DNA from: Ptiloglossa arizonensis
Lineage: Eukaryota > Arthropoda > Insecta > Hymenoptera > Colletidae
DNA length: 64,000 bases
Assembly: GCF_051014685.1 (NCBI RefSeq)
Contig: NC_135054.1
Span: forward strand, 9,924,001-9,988,000
Reading direction: 5' to 3'
A model generated the notes under the pieces. That model ran no database searches. It was not told the origin of the DNA and saw only the letters and a program-made list of their open reading frames with translations. The position numbers and the translations under genes were made by a program. Of the stretch, positions 13,901-24,559 are shown piece after piece (the first letter of the stretch is position 1; each line of letters opens with the position of its first letter).

Positions 13901-16814
13901 AACAGAAGTGTGAGATTGTCCCATGATCAGCATTCATATGATTATATACATTATGATTGGAGATCCATTCACCCATACAAACAGATTAACTATAAATATG
14001 GAGGATACGTAAAGTAACTATGGTTGGACTGACCACATCTGTCCAAGGCTCCCTGATTCGTCGACTAAATACACTTGTCTTGAACTTTGCATTGTATCTT
14101 TTGCCTCATACCCACTCTTATCTTCTATACTGTGATCCTGGTAGCTGACAAATGTGTATGATGAACGTTACTGGTAACTGGAAGTGTTACCTTTGGACTG
14201 TCTTAGGAATATGAGTATGATAAACTGGACGTAATTAGCTTGACAATCGGAAGAATTAGTTCGAATACGTTTACAAAAATGGGGGCAGGGGGAATGCAGT
14301 GCAACAAAACGCATAAACAAAACACAATGACTTAAGTAGTAAAAGTACGTACCGTCTATTTGTAACTGGTACAAGATTCTCATTGTATAGAGCTTCACAA
14401 GTGACATGACAACAGAACTGCATATAATGTTCTTGTGTATCCATGTTACATGTGTTGAGTAGTATTGCTAAACCTAGTGGTTTCAGTGAATTCAAGTGTT
14501 GTCTCCAAGAATGATCGTCAAATTGTAGACGAAATGGTAAAGCATGATCATGAGTAAGATCCAAAACTTCAGCTGTTGAATGAGACATATCTAAAACCAA
14601 ATTTTAATTTCTCAAAAATGGTATTTTTACTGCAACTATATAAGTAATATTTCTTAACTTTATATTACCATGTTGTACATAGGATGTTTTATTTGAATAC
14701 TGTTTAGAATCTTCAGTTTGAGTTTGGCATTGAGGTTCAGAAGTTCTGTCTAAACTACCAGTGCTGTAAGGATAATAATATTTTAATTAACATTTTACAA
14801 ATTTACATTTTTTAGATAGAGTACTTACCTTGAAGATGGAGATAAAGTATTGGCATTGCGTAAGAAAAATACTTTCTCTGCTGTTGGATTAGGCCACGAG
14901 AGAATTCCTTTTTTATCCACACAACATAACGCCTAAAAATTGTATTATTGCTATTTATTCTCTCAAACTATTCTGTAATTAACTTATTCAGGGTTTGAAG
15001 TACCGTGACTGATCCCAAAACGTGAAGAATATTTGCAGATCTTGACATCATATGCTCTTTACCAAAAAGAATGTTGAAAAAGTATTCTTTTAATTCCAAC
15101 CAATTATATACTACTTCTGGGTAACTAGGACCAGAAATATCTGTATCTTCGAAAGGATCCACAAACTAAAACGATTATTTTGAATAAAGAATTATGTAAA
15201 GAATTATGTAAATTCCTTTATCTCATAGGTATATTAACCTGAAGTTTTTTTGAAGATTGATAAAGTTTAAATAAAGCTTTAAATCGTGCCATTCCAAAAC
15301 AGTTCAGGAAAATCCAACAAATCGGAAATACTAATGGAAGTAAAGGAATACTAATAGCAATTGGCTGTAGCAAGAACATTTCATTCCAGTACCCAACACC
15401 AAAGTATTCTGACAAATATGAGTATCGGAATAAATTTACAACTAATACAATAATTAAAAGAACTGGATAGGTTAGTTGTTCAATGCAACAAATCATTAAA
15501 AGATGTCGTTTGCGATTATGATATGTGACTGGTCTATCAAGAGCTTGATCAAGAGCCATTCTGAGATTCATTAAGTATGGTGTTTCTTGAAGTTTGTAAA
15601 CTTTATTCTTCAATGGTGCTCGTGCCTGTGGCGTTGAGAAAATTTCATTTGAACTATGAACCTGTGGACTATACACTTCTCTTGCATGTAACACTGATGC
15701 TTCTGCATCCTGAAATTATTTTACATAATTAAATTTTCTACATATCGCTTCATATGTATCAGCATATTAAACTTACATCATGTGGGATGCAATACCCAGG
15801 TGCTTGTTGTCCAGGTTTAATTACAATTATATCTCCAGCAACTAGTAATGCCCATGGCAAATTTACAATATGACTGTCACGATAAGTCCACTGTAAAGTC
15901 AAACAAGGAGACAGAGGACTACATAAATGTGGATAATTTTCAGGGTTCCATTGAGAACTATTTTTTGCCACTAAAATAGACAAAATACAATTATATAAAA
16001 GAATTTAAAAATATTGTGATATGCTACATAAATACCTTCTAGTTGATCAAGAAGAATTTGTACTCTATGAGGGATTTCTTCATGCCGTAATTTATTATCT
16101 AATACAACTAAAATAAAATTTAAGACTACTAAACAACAGACACTCAGTCCTTCATAAGGCAGTGTAAGATACCTATAATGGAAAGATTGCTTGTAAAACT
16201 TCGGTAACTTGTAAAACCCATATAGGTCATAGTTAGCATATTTTTGTAATTATGACAAATATTTCTATTTTTTTCTAGTCAGTTTTTAACAGCATTCTAA
16301 AGCAATATTTTAGAAATTTTACTACAAAATGTAACTATAATCTATTATCGTACATATATATTTTATAAACATTAATCTCATTATACAACATTATTGTATT
16401 TTGATACATAATTTATTTAGTTCATACCGTGTATCGTCAATTGTGAAGAATGCAATAACAAGGATAATGGCATTGATCAAAAGTGCAATTGCTGAAGTCC
16501 AGCAAAGAGTTGTATATTGACTACGATGATGTAAAGTATCTTTTAGCCAAGCTTTATATTTTCTGCAGATAATATTGTATTCATTATATATAATACAAAA
16601 ATGAAAATTTTTCTCCTCCAATATGAGTGAGAAATAAGTAACAAAATTACTTGTTTTTTCTGCAGTCTTCTTCATATTCTTGTAAGACTCTTTTAATATC
16701 ACGTTGTAATATTTCGAGAGCAACTTTTGTAGTTAGTCCTAATGGTTCTGTAGATTTATTATTTGTATTTTCCTTTGTTTTAGAAGTACTGTCCTTTACT
16801 TGATCACCATCCAT
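7977..16814 (-). CDS. TMEM94: TMEM94, ER P-type-ATPase-like transmembrane protein
   Basis: Twenty-five exons on the minus strand splice in phase to 1395 residues. From the start: 16814-16651, 16562-16428, 16172-16036, 15970-15777, 15709-15239, 15165-15004, 14932-14829, 14763-14669, 14590-14353, 13835-13742, 13660-13443, 13369-13134, 13050-12926, 12845-12697, 12329-12288, 11841-11707, 11420-11277, 10921-10777, 10692-10484, 9450-9276, 9066-8821, 8756-8516, 8435-8342, 8266-8105, 8049-7977. TMEM94 is an ER membrane protein related to P-type ATPases and linked to magnesium handling. The phosphorylation-site motif reads CCVDKKGILSW, with Asp near residue 427, instead of DKTGT; this variant is normal for the family. 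Other landmarks are FWDGHDLCPLSASDRKKV, GLESGWNCHISL, LPRGIDKIRPH, IDNVPLLVSLFTDC, CVLGSSANAENM and the ending FGTKLGMNSPF. Hydrophobic spans lie near the N-terminus, in exon 5, and in the last six exons. The family assignment is firm; transport was not deduced from sequence. Confidence 0.95.
9606..10349 (+). CDS. SAXO-like (stabiliser of axonemal microtubules) protein, nested antisense
   Basis: A single-exon frame of 247 residues starts at an ATG preceded by AAAA and sits wholly inside the TMEM94 intron between exons 10692-10484 and 9450-9276, on the opposite strand. The protein begins with a short Cys/Arg segment (VCRCREK) and then repeats a motif of the type (S)DT-x-Y-x-x-SY roughly every 35 residues: SDTTYGRSY near 54, SDTVYKLSY near 91, HMVSYMDP near 128, VTKESYQ near 161, TTSRLSY near 193 and DTVYKMSY near 225. 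It is rich in Lys, Tyr and Pro. This pattern matches the microtubule-binding Mn repeats of SAXO/FAM154 proteins, which bind doublet microtubules of cilia and flagella. An AATAAA lies at 10461, about 110 bp after the stop and just before the TMEM94 splice donor. Expression in testis or ciliated neurons would be expected. Confidence 0.8.
   Translation: MVDIVEVCRCREKSIEKPQYSIFQNKNLLYLQPYTRHSISYNRPYKKPTIKTESDTTYGRSYMQYDHVPKQRFNYGDHEKIVVKSTEKLESDTVYKLSYQASNGKIPKPFIPKSCLSINGSHDMTTIHMVSYMDPGCVKIKRYKPYQGKNLHLSPIGYKTVTKESYQNFAMPIVKRPRKPEFWQTKSKTDYQTTSRLSYQCIVSVVNKIHVVPKRPIISAQIEKDTVYKMSYKIPGRFVNKENEIYE
10461..10466 (+). terminator. polyadenylation signal of nested SAXO-like gene
   Basis: AATAAA about 110 bp after the stop codon of the nested gene. 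It lies on the plus strand, about 20 bp from the antisense TMEM94 splice donor. Confidence 0.5.
14034..14144 (-). other. TMEM94: in-frame 111-bp cassette exon candidate of TMEM94
   Basis: On the minus strand, between TMEM94 exons 14590-14353 and 13835-13742, there is an open segment bounded by an acceptor ending TTGTCAG and a GTCAGT donor. It starts and ends in the same phase as the flanking exons, so inclusion adds exactly 37 residues (reading YQDHSIEDKSGYEAKDTMQ, later VYLVDESGSLGQMW) without shifting the frame. The composition is hydrophilic and coding-like, unlike the surrounding AT-rich intron. The weak donor favours regulated inclusion. Confidence 0.6.
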
Positions 16815-17176
16815 TTTTTGTGTACTAAAATCATTTAAATTGTTTATGTCTTACTATATAGTAAGATGTACATTACGTAAAGTTATGTACATTATATACA
16901 TAAATTATAGAACATGTAAAAAACACATGTGTGCACCCAAAAACTAATTTCTTCTATAAGAATGTCTAGTGGAACAGGCATAACTATTAATAGACACTAT
17001 GTTTATTGAAAAAAAATAATAAATAACAAATAACAAATTTATCATTTTGCAATCTGTATCTGAAGAGATAATCAAAGCATGCAGAGTAAACAAAAACATT
17101 AATAACAAATCAAAGAAATAGAGATTTCTAAAAATTTATTATACCTCCTTTGAATTTTAATGTATTGGACATGCTT
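16815..17176. other. TMEM94 upstream region
   Basis: AT-rich DNA between the TMEM94 start codon and the stop of the next minus-strand gene. It should hold the TMEM94 promoter or a 5' UTR intron. The AATAAA on the minus strand near 17140 serves the upstream small gene. Confidence 0.4.
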
Positions 17177-17383
17177 TCATTCGTACATTCTTTTTTTAAT
17201 GTAATACTCAAGCAACACTAATATTGTGATATATGCGCATACAAAAATAAGTAACCAGGAATAGATAGTAAGTCTACAAAAGTTAAGTAATGTAACTGCA
17301 TTTTTATTATGGCACAAGTAGGTATAGGAAACTGAAATAAATAAGGAAAAAATGATACAAATACGATTTATTAATACAGCCAT
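17177..17383 (-). CDS. small two-helix membrane protein (68 aa)
   Basis: A single-exon minus-strand frame with a strong start context (CAAAAATGGC). It encodes 68 residues: a first hydrophobic helix at about residues 7-24, a short polar loop with HNKN, a second helix at about 38-61 containing YSWLLIFVCAYI, and a basic tail ending KKRMYE. An AATAAA follows the stop by about 40 bp on the same strand (near 17140), which supports a complete short gene. I do not recognise it with certainty. Length, two-helix hairpin layout and the YS-x-LL at the start of helix 2 recall PIG-Y, the small subunit of the GPI N-acetylglucosaminyltransferase, but similarity at this length is weak. It is head-to-head with MED16, with about 470 bp between the starts. 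Confidence 0.55.
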   Translation of the reverse strand: MAVLINRICIIFSLFISVSYTYLCHNKNAVTLLNFCRLTIYSWLLIFVCAYITILVLLEYYIKKRMYE

Positions 17384-17853
17384 TTTTGAAGGACAAAAGC
17401 AGAAATATTTTTCAAAACAAACGGAGCGAGGTTAAAATGCATCAACACTTGCATAAGTGTTGAATAAGTTTAATATACCATTTATACCCGTCGCGGTTGA
17501 AGTGTAGCTTGATTCTTTAAAATTGGTTTATATATTGTATAATTAAAAGTAACTGGCAAAGCTTCATAATTGCAAATGACCTGAATCAGAACGAAGAATG
17601 CATATTCGGACAAACTCACACCACAAACACACATTTTATCACATGACGCAGTGCTGACGACTGCGGTGTGCTTGTAGTGTGTTATGGTTTTCCCGGTATA
17701 ATTTTATTACGTGATTCATTATTATTTAAAGTTTTGTGTATACTATATTTTTGTGCATTGCAATGCACGAGTACAATAAACAAAAAATATTGGAGTGCAT
17801 GCACTCGTGATTATAGTATTTGTTTAATCTTAACACAACATAACCTCACAAAA
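17384..17853. promoter_or_regulatory. divergent promoter region, small membrane gene / MED16
   Basis: About 470 bp between two divergent start codons. GC content rises near 17650 (GACGCAGTGCTGACGACTGC), the likeliest core promoter and 5' UTR of MED16. No TATA box was assigned. Confidence 0.45.
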
Positions 17854-20800
17854 ATGGATTTACTATACACTGTAAATAGAAAAGTGACATCAAAACCTTT
17901 TATAAATCAAGAAAGGTATGTTCGATTATTTTTCATGTTTATTAATATCTTATTATTGAAAATAATATTTCTCCATATAATATTTTATGTACAAATAAAT
18001 TATTAATAAATATATTTGTTACTTAGTTTGATGTGACAGATACTAGAACTTACATATAGCTGAGAAATAAATATTTACAAATTTTAATTATGTTCATAAT
18101 TAAATTTAATGTCTTTATAAAATTCTGTAATATTTATATAATTGATTTTTAGCTTGTATGAAGGACAATCTATATGCACGTTATCTAGTCGAAATATAGC
18201 AGCATTTATTACAACCACAGAATTAGATGATAATAGTGGAAAGACATGGGGGTCTCATGTTTATGTTTGTGATTTAAATATGCCTTGGCATACTCACAAG
18301 TATGAAATATTTTTTATTAGTTATTTAAAATATTTTATAAGGTTAATATTATTATATATCATTAGGATATTGTCAAACAAGAATATTATCACTGCATTAG
18401 AGTGGGATTTATCAGGTGATAAATTAGTTGTTGCGGATTCTACTGGAAATGTACAATTATGGATGTTTAAAGATCATGTTCTTAATGATTGGGTGTTAAT
18501 TGGTTCTACTTGTTTTATTGGTGAACACATATTAGGTGCAGCTTGGTTCCATAATGGGAAAAAGGTATCAATAGCTAATGTTTAAGTGTTATTTAATGAA
18601 GTCTAAACTATATTTAGTTTACATAAGATTATAATTTCAGACAGGGCTTGTAACTGAGAAAAAAGATAGTATTCATTATAGTGAGAAATTTAATCACTTA
18701 CCTTTTGCTCCTTCTGTAAGACAGTTTGGTGGTAGAGCAGCTGAAGGAGTATTGGTAGTATCCACAACAGGTATGGTTGGTGCAGTTATGATCACAAAAG
18801 ATTTTCAAAATCCTGTTTGTTCATCAACAGAAAGTTTAGGAAGTACAAGACACAGAATAACTGCAGTTGATTTATGTTATGGAAAAAGTATATATACAAA
18901 GTTTTTTAAAATAGTAATCAAGACAAGAAAACAAAGTTTAAAATAAAACTGTGAATTTTTAGATGGTCATATTTTGGCAGCTGTAAGCAGTGGAAATATT
19001 TGTTTACCAATTAGATGTTATAGAGTATTAGTTCGTAAAAATGATGATAAATGTACTATTACATCACAAGCTCTACCAAGCTTTTTTCTGCAGGATGGTG
19101 CACCCAAAGACTATACATGTAAAATTAAATAATTTATTAACAATCTTAATGGTCATTATTCTTTAAAACAGTAGAATTGTTTTCTTAGATACAAGTGTAA
19201 CACACCTAAAGTTTGTAGTTCGGGAAGATGCAGATTCTTTGGTTATTGCTGTTAATAGTGAAAGTGGAGGTATTGTAGAAGTATGGGAATTGCGAGAAAA
19301 ATCACAACCAGTTCATAAGTTGTTTCAGCCTAAAACATTAGAACCATTTAAAACTGTAGTGGTACGTATTGAATAATAAATCAATTGCTTAATGGTATAG
19401 GGTCAGTCTACATGTAATTGAATACTTTGGAATGTGCGTTTTTAGCGATATTTTTGAAAATATTAAAAATTGTTAATTTTGTATTATATGTAAATATACA
19501 GTGCTAACTTCAATTAGTTTTTACATGTTCAATTTTAAACTACCATCATTTTTGAAAATTTATCCATAATGTGGGTACAGACTTATAGTTCCACTTTTCA
19601 AATTTTAAATTACAAATAAAATAGTTAAACTAAAAATTATTAAAATTGAAATAACTTTTATTTAGTACACCTATGTCTTCATTATAAGTACCGAAAAGCT
19701 CATTCTTATCCAATTATTAGTTCAATTATTCAAATAGTTATAAAATCAACAATTTTTAAAATTGTGCAAAATTCATTATGATATATTTAAATAATGCTAA
19801 AGACTATAATATATTTAAATTTCAATAGAAGCATGTGTAGAAAATTTTAGACCAGAAAGAATTTGATTTTGTTTGGAATGACTCTATATGTCTGATACAG
19901 ATTTTTCTATACATGCATTTATAGGTGTGGCAACATCAATCACAATATCGTTGTCTATCTCCAATAACAGCAATAGCAACTACAAAATTGTCTATAGTTA
20001 CCACATTGCCTCCTCCAAGTTACGTTGTAGTAGCTTTGGCAGATTCTTCGGTGCATTGTTTAAGTCGTGATTGCCTAAAAGAAATATCTTTTTCATCTTT
20101 GAATATGGCTTGGCGACCTGATGAACCTAATAATAAATATTTTAAGAGTTCAATCTCTATAGCAAGTATAGATCTATCCTGGCTGGGTTGTGTACTTTTG
20201 GCTTGTGATACACGTGGAAATTTGTATTTGTATAAACTACTACCTGATGGAGGTAATTGTTTAAAATATATATGAAAGAAAAAGAGAAAAAAAGAATATA
20301 GAACTCTACATTTTTTTCAGGACCATCAATGACTTTAACTTATGCTTGTACACTCTTAGAATATTGTCTAGTAACAGGATTAGACTGGTTGGATATACTT
20401 TTATGTTTAAGATCTTCAATGCTTGAACCACTATGTGAAAGATTGGATGTTTCTTTCAACAGACAATTACAGCCCATACAACAGTATCATTATATTCAAT
20501 TTCTTTGCATTAAAACATCATTATACAGGTTTTGAACTATTTTTTAAGTAATAATCAGTTTATGATTATTGAAAAAATCACTGTTTAAAAAAAATCATTG
20601 TATATTAAGTACATTATTTTATACTAATTTAATGCAGTGTGAACATTAAAAATTTTCTTTCAGAATGTTAGTATCAGGGCAGAGTAAGGCAGCAGACTTG
20701 TCATCATTACTCATGATACATTCAGTAGCAACAGCTTTTAAATCATTATTACGACCGTCAGATTTAATTTCTCATGATAAGGGACCAGCAGAGAGTTTAG

Positions 20801-23750
20801 CAACCGTGATTAATGATGCAATTACTGATGTAGATAAGGTACAAACCAGGCTTATCCTTTCAATATGATACACATATTAAATCTGCACATCTTTTAATAT
20901 GATAAATAATTAGTATGTAATTGATAGGTACTTTTACACCTTGATCCCAAAGAATTTACTGTAGAGCCAAGTACACTTCAGTCATTGCAACAATTAATTC
21001 AGTGGGTAGCAGATCTAGCTTTGAATCTCTTAGCTCGTCTTCCAGAACAACGACTGCAAATGAAATCCGGCGGTGTTAGTATTATTAATAATTTTCAAAT
21101 AATTTAATTAGTCTTTATCTATGATAATATTTTGTGCTATATTCACTTTTCTCTTTTATGCAATAACAACACAGTACGAACTTCTAAAGGATCATAAGGC
21201 CTTAAATACATTAAGAGAATTGCTTGTAATTATACGTATATGGGGTTTGTTGCGTCCTTCGTGTCTACCAGTTTTTCTTCGTAGTGCCGATAATCTCGAT
21301 GCATTAGCCCTATTGTTCCGTTTATTATCAAAATTGGTTCAACCAAATGGAGATACTCAAGCTCAGCAGATAGATGATGGTCTAATTGGTAAGTTTCTTT
21401 GTGTGTAGTATTTAGAAATAATACCAATATAATTGTACCTATATTAATAATTATACGAGTAATTACACATGTTTGACACTTCTGAGTAGTCATTTGGGTT
21501 TTATCGTAATACGTCGGTTAGTAGGAAGTAAGATAAAGCACCACTTCCTCATGTGTACAAGGGAATTATAGATTTTTTCATTCAGTATTATTAAATATGT
21601 GCTGTAGAGTTCACGTGAGATGCTAAACAACTTTCTTCGTTAAATGAAACGCGACGAAAAGGCATTTTGAAAATTAATATTTTTTACTTCCGACATTATT
21701 ATTACATAGTTAAAATGGGTGAGACTTTTCCCGTGAAACATAACTCGTTATCTTTAAAGGAACACAAGTTACTGGAGAAAGAAAGCAAATTAAAAGGTTG
21801 TTGTCGATGTTCATTATCACTCACAGTGTTTTGTGTGATAACGTGTTGCATTTTTATAATTTATTGGATTATATTAAGTCCCCTTTTGGTCAATATATTC
21901 GTTTCTTACAACGCAAACAAGTCGGATAAATGGTCCGTTTTGTATTGGATCATTGCGTTTCTAATTTGGCTTTTTATTATGATATGCTTAACTTTAATTT
22001 GGCGGTGTGTCGATTCAAAACAAAATGAAAACATTAAACCACAATCGTATGGCACAAATATATCGGCATCTTTGACAAATGTAAAATATCCACAAAATGT
22101 AAAAACCACGGATATAAAAAGGGTCAAATCTTTGAATGATGTAATTTCCGTTAAAGATAAAACGAAAAATGTTCATGACAAAACAGGTACAAATACTTCG
22201 GAAGAATCTCGATGCGTTAAAACTAAAAAGCACAAAGATCTTCCGCCTCTTGTAATACATCGTCGTAATTCGGGCCGTGATATCGAAAAAGCTGGTACTG
22301 TGAATCAAAAAGAGATTGTTGATAAGGACGATGGTGAATTAAAATCGGGAAATGAAATTCATAAAAAGCAAAAGGAATCGATGAAAGATTATTTAAATTT
22401 GGTAACAGTTACACCAGATGATGTAGTGGATGTAGAATCTCCAAAAAGATCACTCTCGCCAAGAGAATTATTTTTTATCGATCTTATAAGAGAAGCAGAA
22501 AAAGCTGAACGATATAAAGCAGATGACAAAACGAAAATACCGGAAGGAAAGTATTTTTTTCCGCATGATTTTTCTTCGACTGAGAAAGACATTGCCAATG
22601 ATAGAAAACTTGAAAAGAAAAAATCAATTGAAAGTTCAACTAGTACAGCATACGAATCAACTTATTTTATTGCAAATGTAGAAAGTCCCAAAAGTGAGAA
22701 AGCGGAAGTATATTTAGAAATCCTTCCAGATTCAGAATTAATTAAGCAACAGCCTGTGAATTTAAATATTGAAAAGACGGTATTTACATCGCAAAAAAGT
22801 TCCGAGAATAATGGAAATGAAAATACCGAAGAAAAAGTTGTATTTGAAATATAATAAAAATATTTCCTCCAGTCCGATAAAATATTAAAAGTTACAATTG
22901 CACCATTAATTATTAATTTCTTTGGAATATTATAAATAGTATTATACTATATTATACAATATACCGTCGCAATATTATAAACGCTACAATAATTTTCACG
23001 TAAATCGTTTTAATTTAATTATACATCGTGATAGTAAAATAATCAGTTAAACATAAGAAATAATAAAATATAAGTGATGCATATTTAACGTAATTTAATT
23101 TATACCAGTTTTTAAACACGAATACAATTTATATTAAATACGTGCTACGACAATCACTTCCTTCCAGATGACTGTTGCCTGTTACCAAATCAAATTATGA
23201 TACCTCAATTACATCAGGGCAATAGCATAACAGCTATAGCTACTCCTGTGGTTTTTTATCAAAATTTTCCCTTGCAAGTAAGAATGCTTAATTGTTTTTT
23301 TTTATCGACATAGGAAGTTTGGTTTTAAGAATGTAATAATTAAAAGTTGAATACAATTACAGATGGAATATGGTATAGAATCGGAACAATTATTATTTGT
23401 ACCTGAACTTAATTCAGTTGAAGGTTGTATGCATAGTGGGCAGATCGTAGATGGTATTCGACACTTATACCTTGGAAAGCAACCGCTTTTAGTAAAGCAA
23501 TGTACAAGGTATTGAATGTAACATATTTATTATAAATTTCTTTCTTTCAGCTTTTTTGCTTGCTTCGGTTATATTACAATACATGTACTGATTTATGAAT
23601 TAAGTTACTATAAGCTGAAGTTTCAGGTGTGGAGGAAAAGCTCAAGTTCAAAATATGACAAGAACAGCAGCAATCAGAGCATGGGATCAAAGGTGGGCAC
23701 GAGCTTGTCGTTGTGGAGGCATTTGGCGAATTCATAAGACTTGTCCATAG
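17854..23750 (+). CDS. MED16: Mediator complex subunit 16
   Basis: Fourteen exons (17854-17915, 18153-18299, 18366-18564, 18641-18887, 18963-19118, 19189-19361, 19925-20252, 20321-20528, 20664-20838, 20928-21074, 21175-21388, 23168-23277, 23363-23508, 23627-23750) splice in phase to 811 residues, near the family length. MED16 is a tail-module subunit of the nuclear Mediator complex and relays activator signals to RNA polymerase II. The N-terminal half is a WD40-type propeller (ITALEWDLSGDKLVVAD, VQLWMFKDH, VEVWELREK), followed by a helical region (LLEYCLVTGLDWLDILLCL, LRELLVIIRIWGLLRPS). The C-terminus is diagnostic: DDCCLLPNQ, then CGGKAQ..., AIRAWDQRW and CRCGGIWRIHKTCP, with paired cysteines. 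The donor after exon 10 is GTTAGT. The 1.8-kb intron between 21388 and 23168 holds a nested same-strand gene. Confidence 0.95.
21715..22854 (+). CDS. unrecognised two-helix membrane protein nested in MED16 intron
   Basis: A single-exon frame of 379 residues from the ATG at 21715 lies inside the MED16 intron 21389-23167 on the same strand. The frame stays open upstream to a TTG at 21667, but the ATG has the better context (AAAATGG). The start is a basic cytosolic segment with clustered cysteines (GCCRC, residues 28-32), perhaps palmitoylated. Helix 1 spans about 33-63 and helix 2 about 73-96. A roughly 280-residue charged, Ser/Lys-rich tail follows, probably disordered, with two ordered-looking motifs: LPPLVIHRRNSGRDIE (166-181) and SPRELFFIDLIREAEKAE (238-255). 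An AATAAA overlaps the stop codon at 22853. I do not recognise the family. It cannot be a MED16 exon, because MED16 splices over it in phase. It might be insect- or Hymenoptera-specific. Confidence 0.75.
   Translation: MGETFPVKHNSLSLKEHKLLEKESKLKGCCRCSLSLTVFCVITCCIFIIYWIILSPLLVNIFVSYNANKSDKWSVLYWIIAFLIWLFIMICLTLIWRCVDSKQNENIKPQSYGTNISASLTNVKYPQNVKTTDIKRVKSLNDVISVKDKTKNVHDKTGTNTSEESRCVKTKKHKDLPPLVIHRRNSGRDIEKAGTVNQKEIVDKDDGELKSGNEIHKKQKESMKDYLNLVTVTPDDVVDVESPKRSLSPRELFFIDLIREAEKAERYKADDKTKIPEGKYFFPHDFSSTEKDIANDRKLEKKKSIESSTSTAYESTYFIANVESPKSEKAEVYLEILPDSELIKQQPVNLNIEKTVFTSQKSSENNGNENTEEKVVFEI
22853..22858 (+). terminator. polyadenylation signal of the gene nested in MED16
   Basis: AATAAA overlaps the TAA stop codon of the nested gene. 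A true poly(A) site would normally follow within 10-30 bp; the next stretch is AT-rich and permissive. Confidence 0.35.
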
Positions 23751-24559
23751 ATGAATAATTAACTGGAAGTAGTGTATTGATGAAATTTATAATACAATGA
23801 TTATACTTGCGATTTTATACATCATGCAGCAAATAACATTAAACATTTTTATTTAAGATATAATTGAACTGTTTTATTTCGTGTTCTTATTGCATCGTAA
23901 GTTTAGACATATTTTTTTTTTGTGGGGGGGGGGGGGCACTTCGATTGCCTGGCTTTGCGATTGGAGAGGGTAGTTGACGCATTAGGCCCGCTCCTTCATA
24001 ATGGGGAGGGGGGCGATGGCCCTGAAAGGGCCCCCGCGTGGGCAGGAAAAGCTTGCTATGACTACCGTAAAATTTACTTAATCTTAAAACTGCCATAATT
24101 TCGTTAAACATCGTTCGATTTTAACGAACAAAAACTATTTTAAAACGTGAACTTTTTACTTTTTAACGCATTAAATGACTGTTATTGAAATTTGCGTTTG
24201 AAACTTGAAATCCGTTGTTAATGATAAGCTTATTAAATAGTACATTTTCTTGATGTTTTTGAATTGTTATGTAAACAATATTTATTACAAAAATACACAC
24301 GCGCGCGCATATGTATATGTAATAATAAAGATTATAGTTAATAATGTATGTAGTTTTTCAAAATATTTTATTAAATATTAACAACATATAATAGAATTAC
24401 CTTCTGCCAGAAAATGCTTCTTATAATTATTCTTCGTCTGGTCCTCGAAATATACTGCTTTGTGAGATCAGAAACGAAAAAACCAATGTTGGTACATTGT
24501 TCTTCATACATTTAATTACTTCAGGAAACCAAAATTTTACAGTTTACGTAAAATTTTCA
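23751..24559. other. MED16 3' flank with a GC-rich island
   Basis: It begins with the MED16 3' UTR. From about 23920 to 24060 it contains an abrupt GC-rich block with a run of about 14 G and further GGGGAGGGGGG and GGGCCCCC stretches, unlike the AT-rich surroundings. Around 24297 there is a short CA/CG dinucleotide repeat. No gene is supported. The GC block may be another retroelement scrap, like the one that follows. Confidence 0.4.

Noticed and set aside
21667..21714. Upstream extension of the nested MED16-intron gene
   Set aside because: The extension begins at TTG, not ATG, and reads as AT-rich UTR; the ATG at 21715 has better context.
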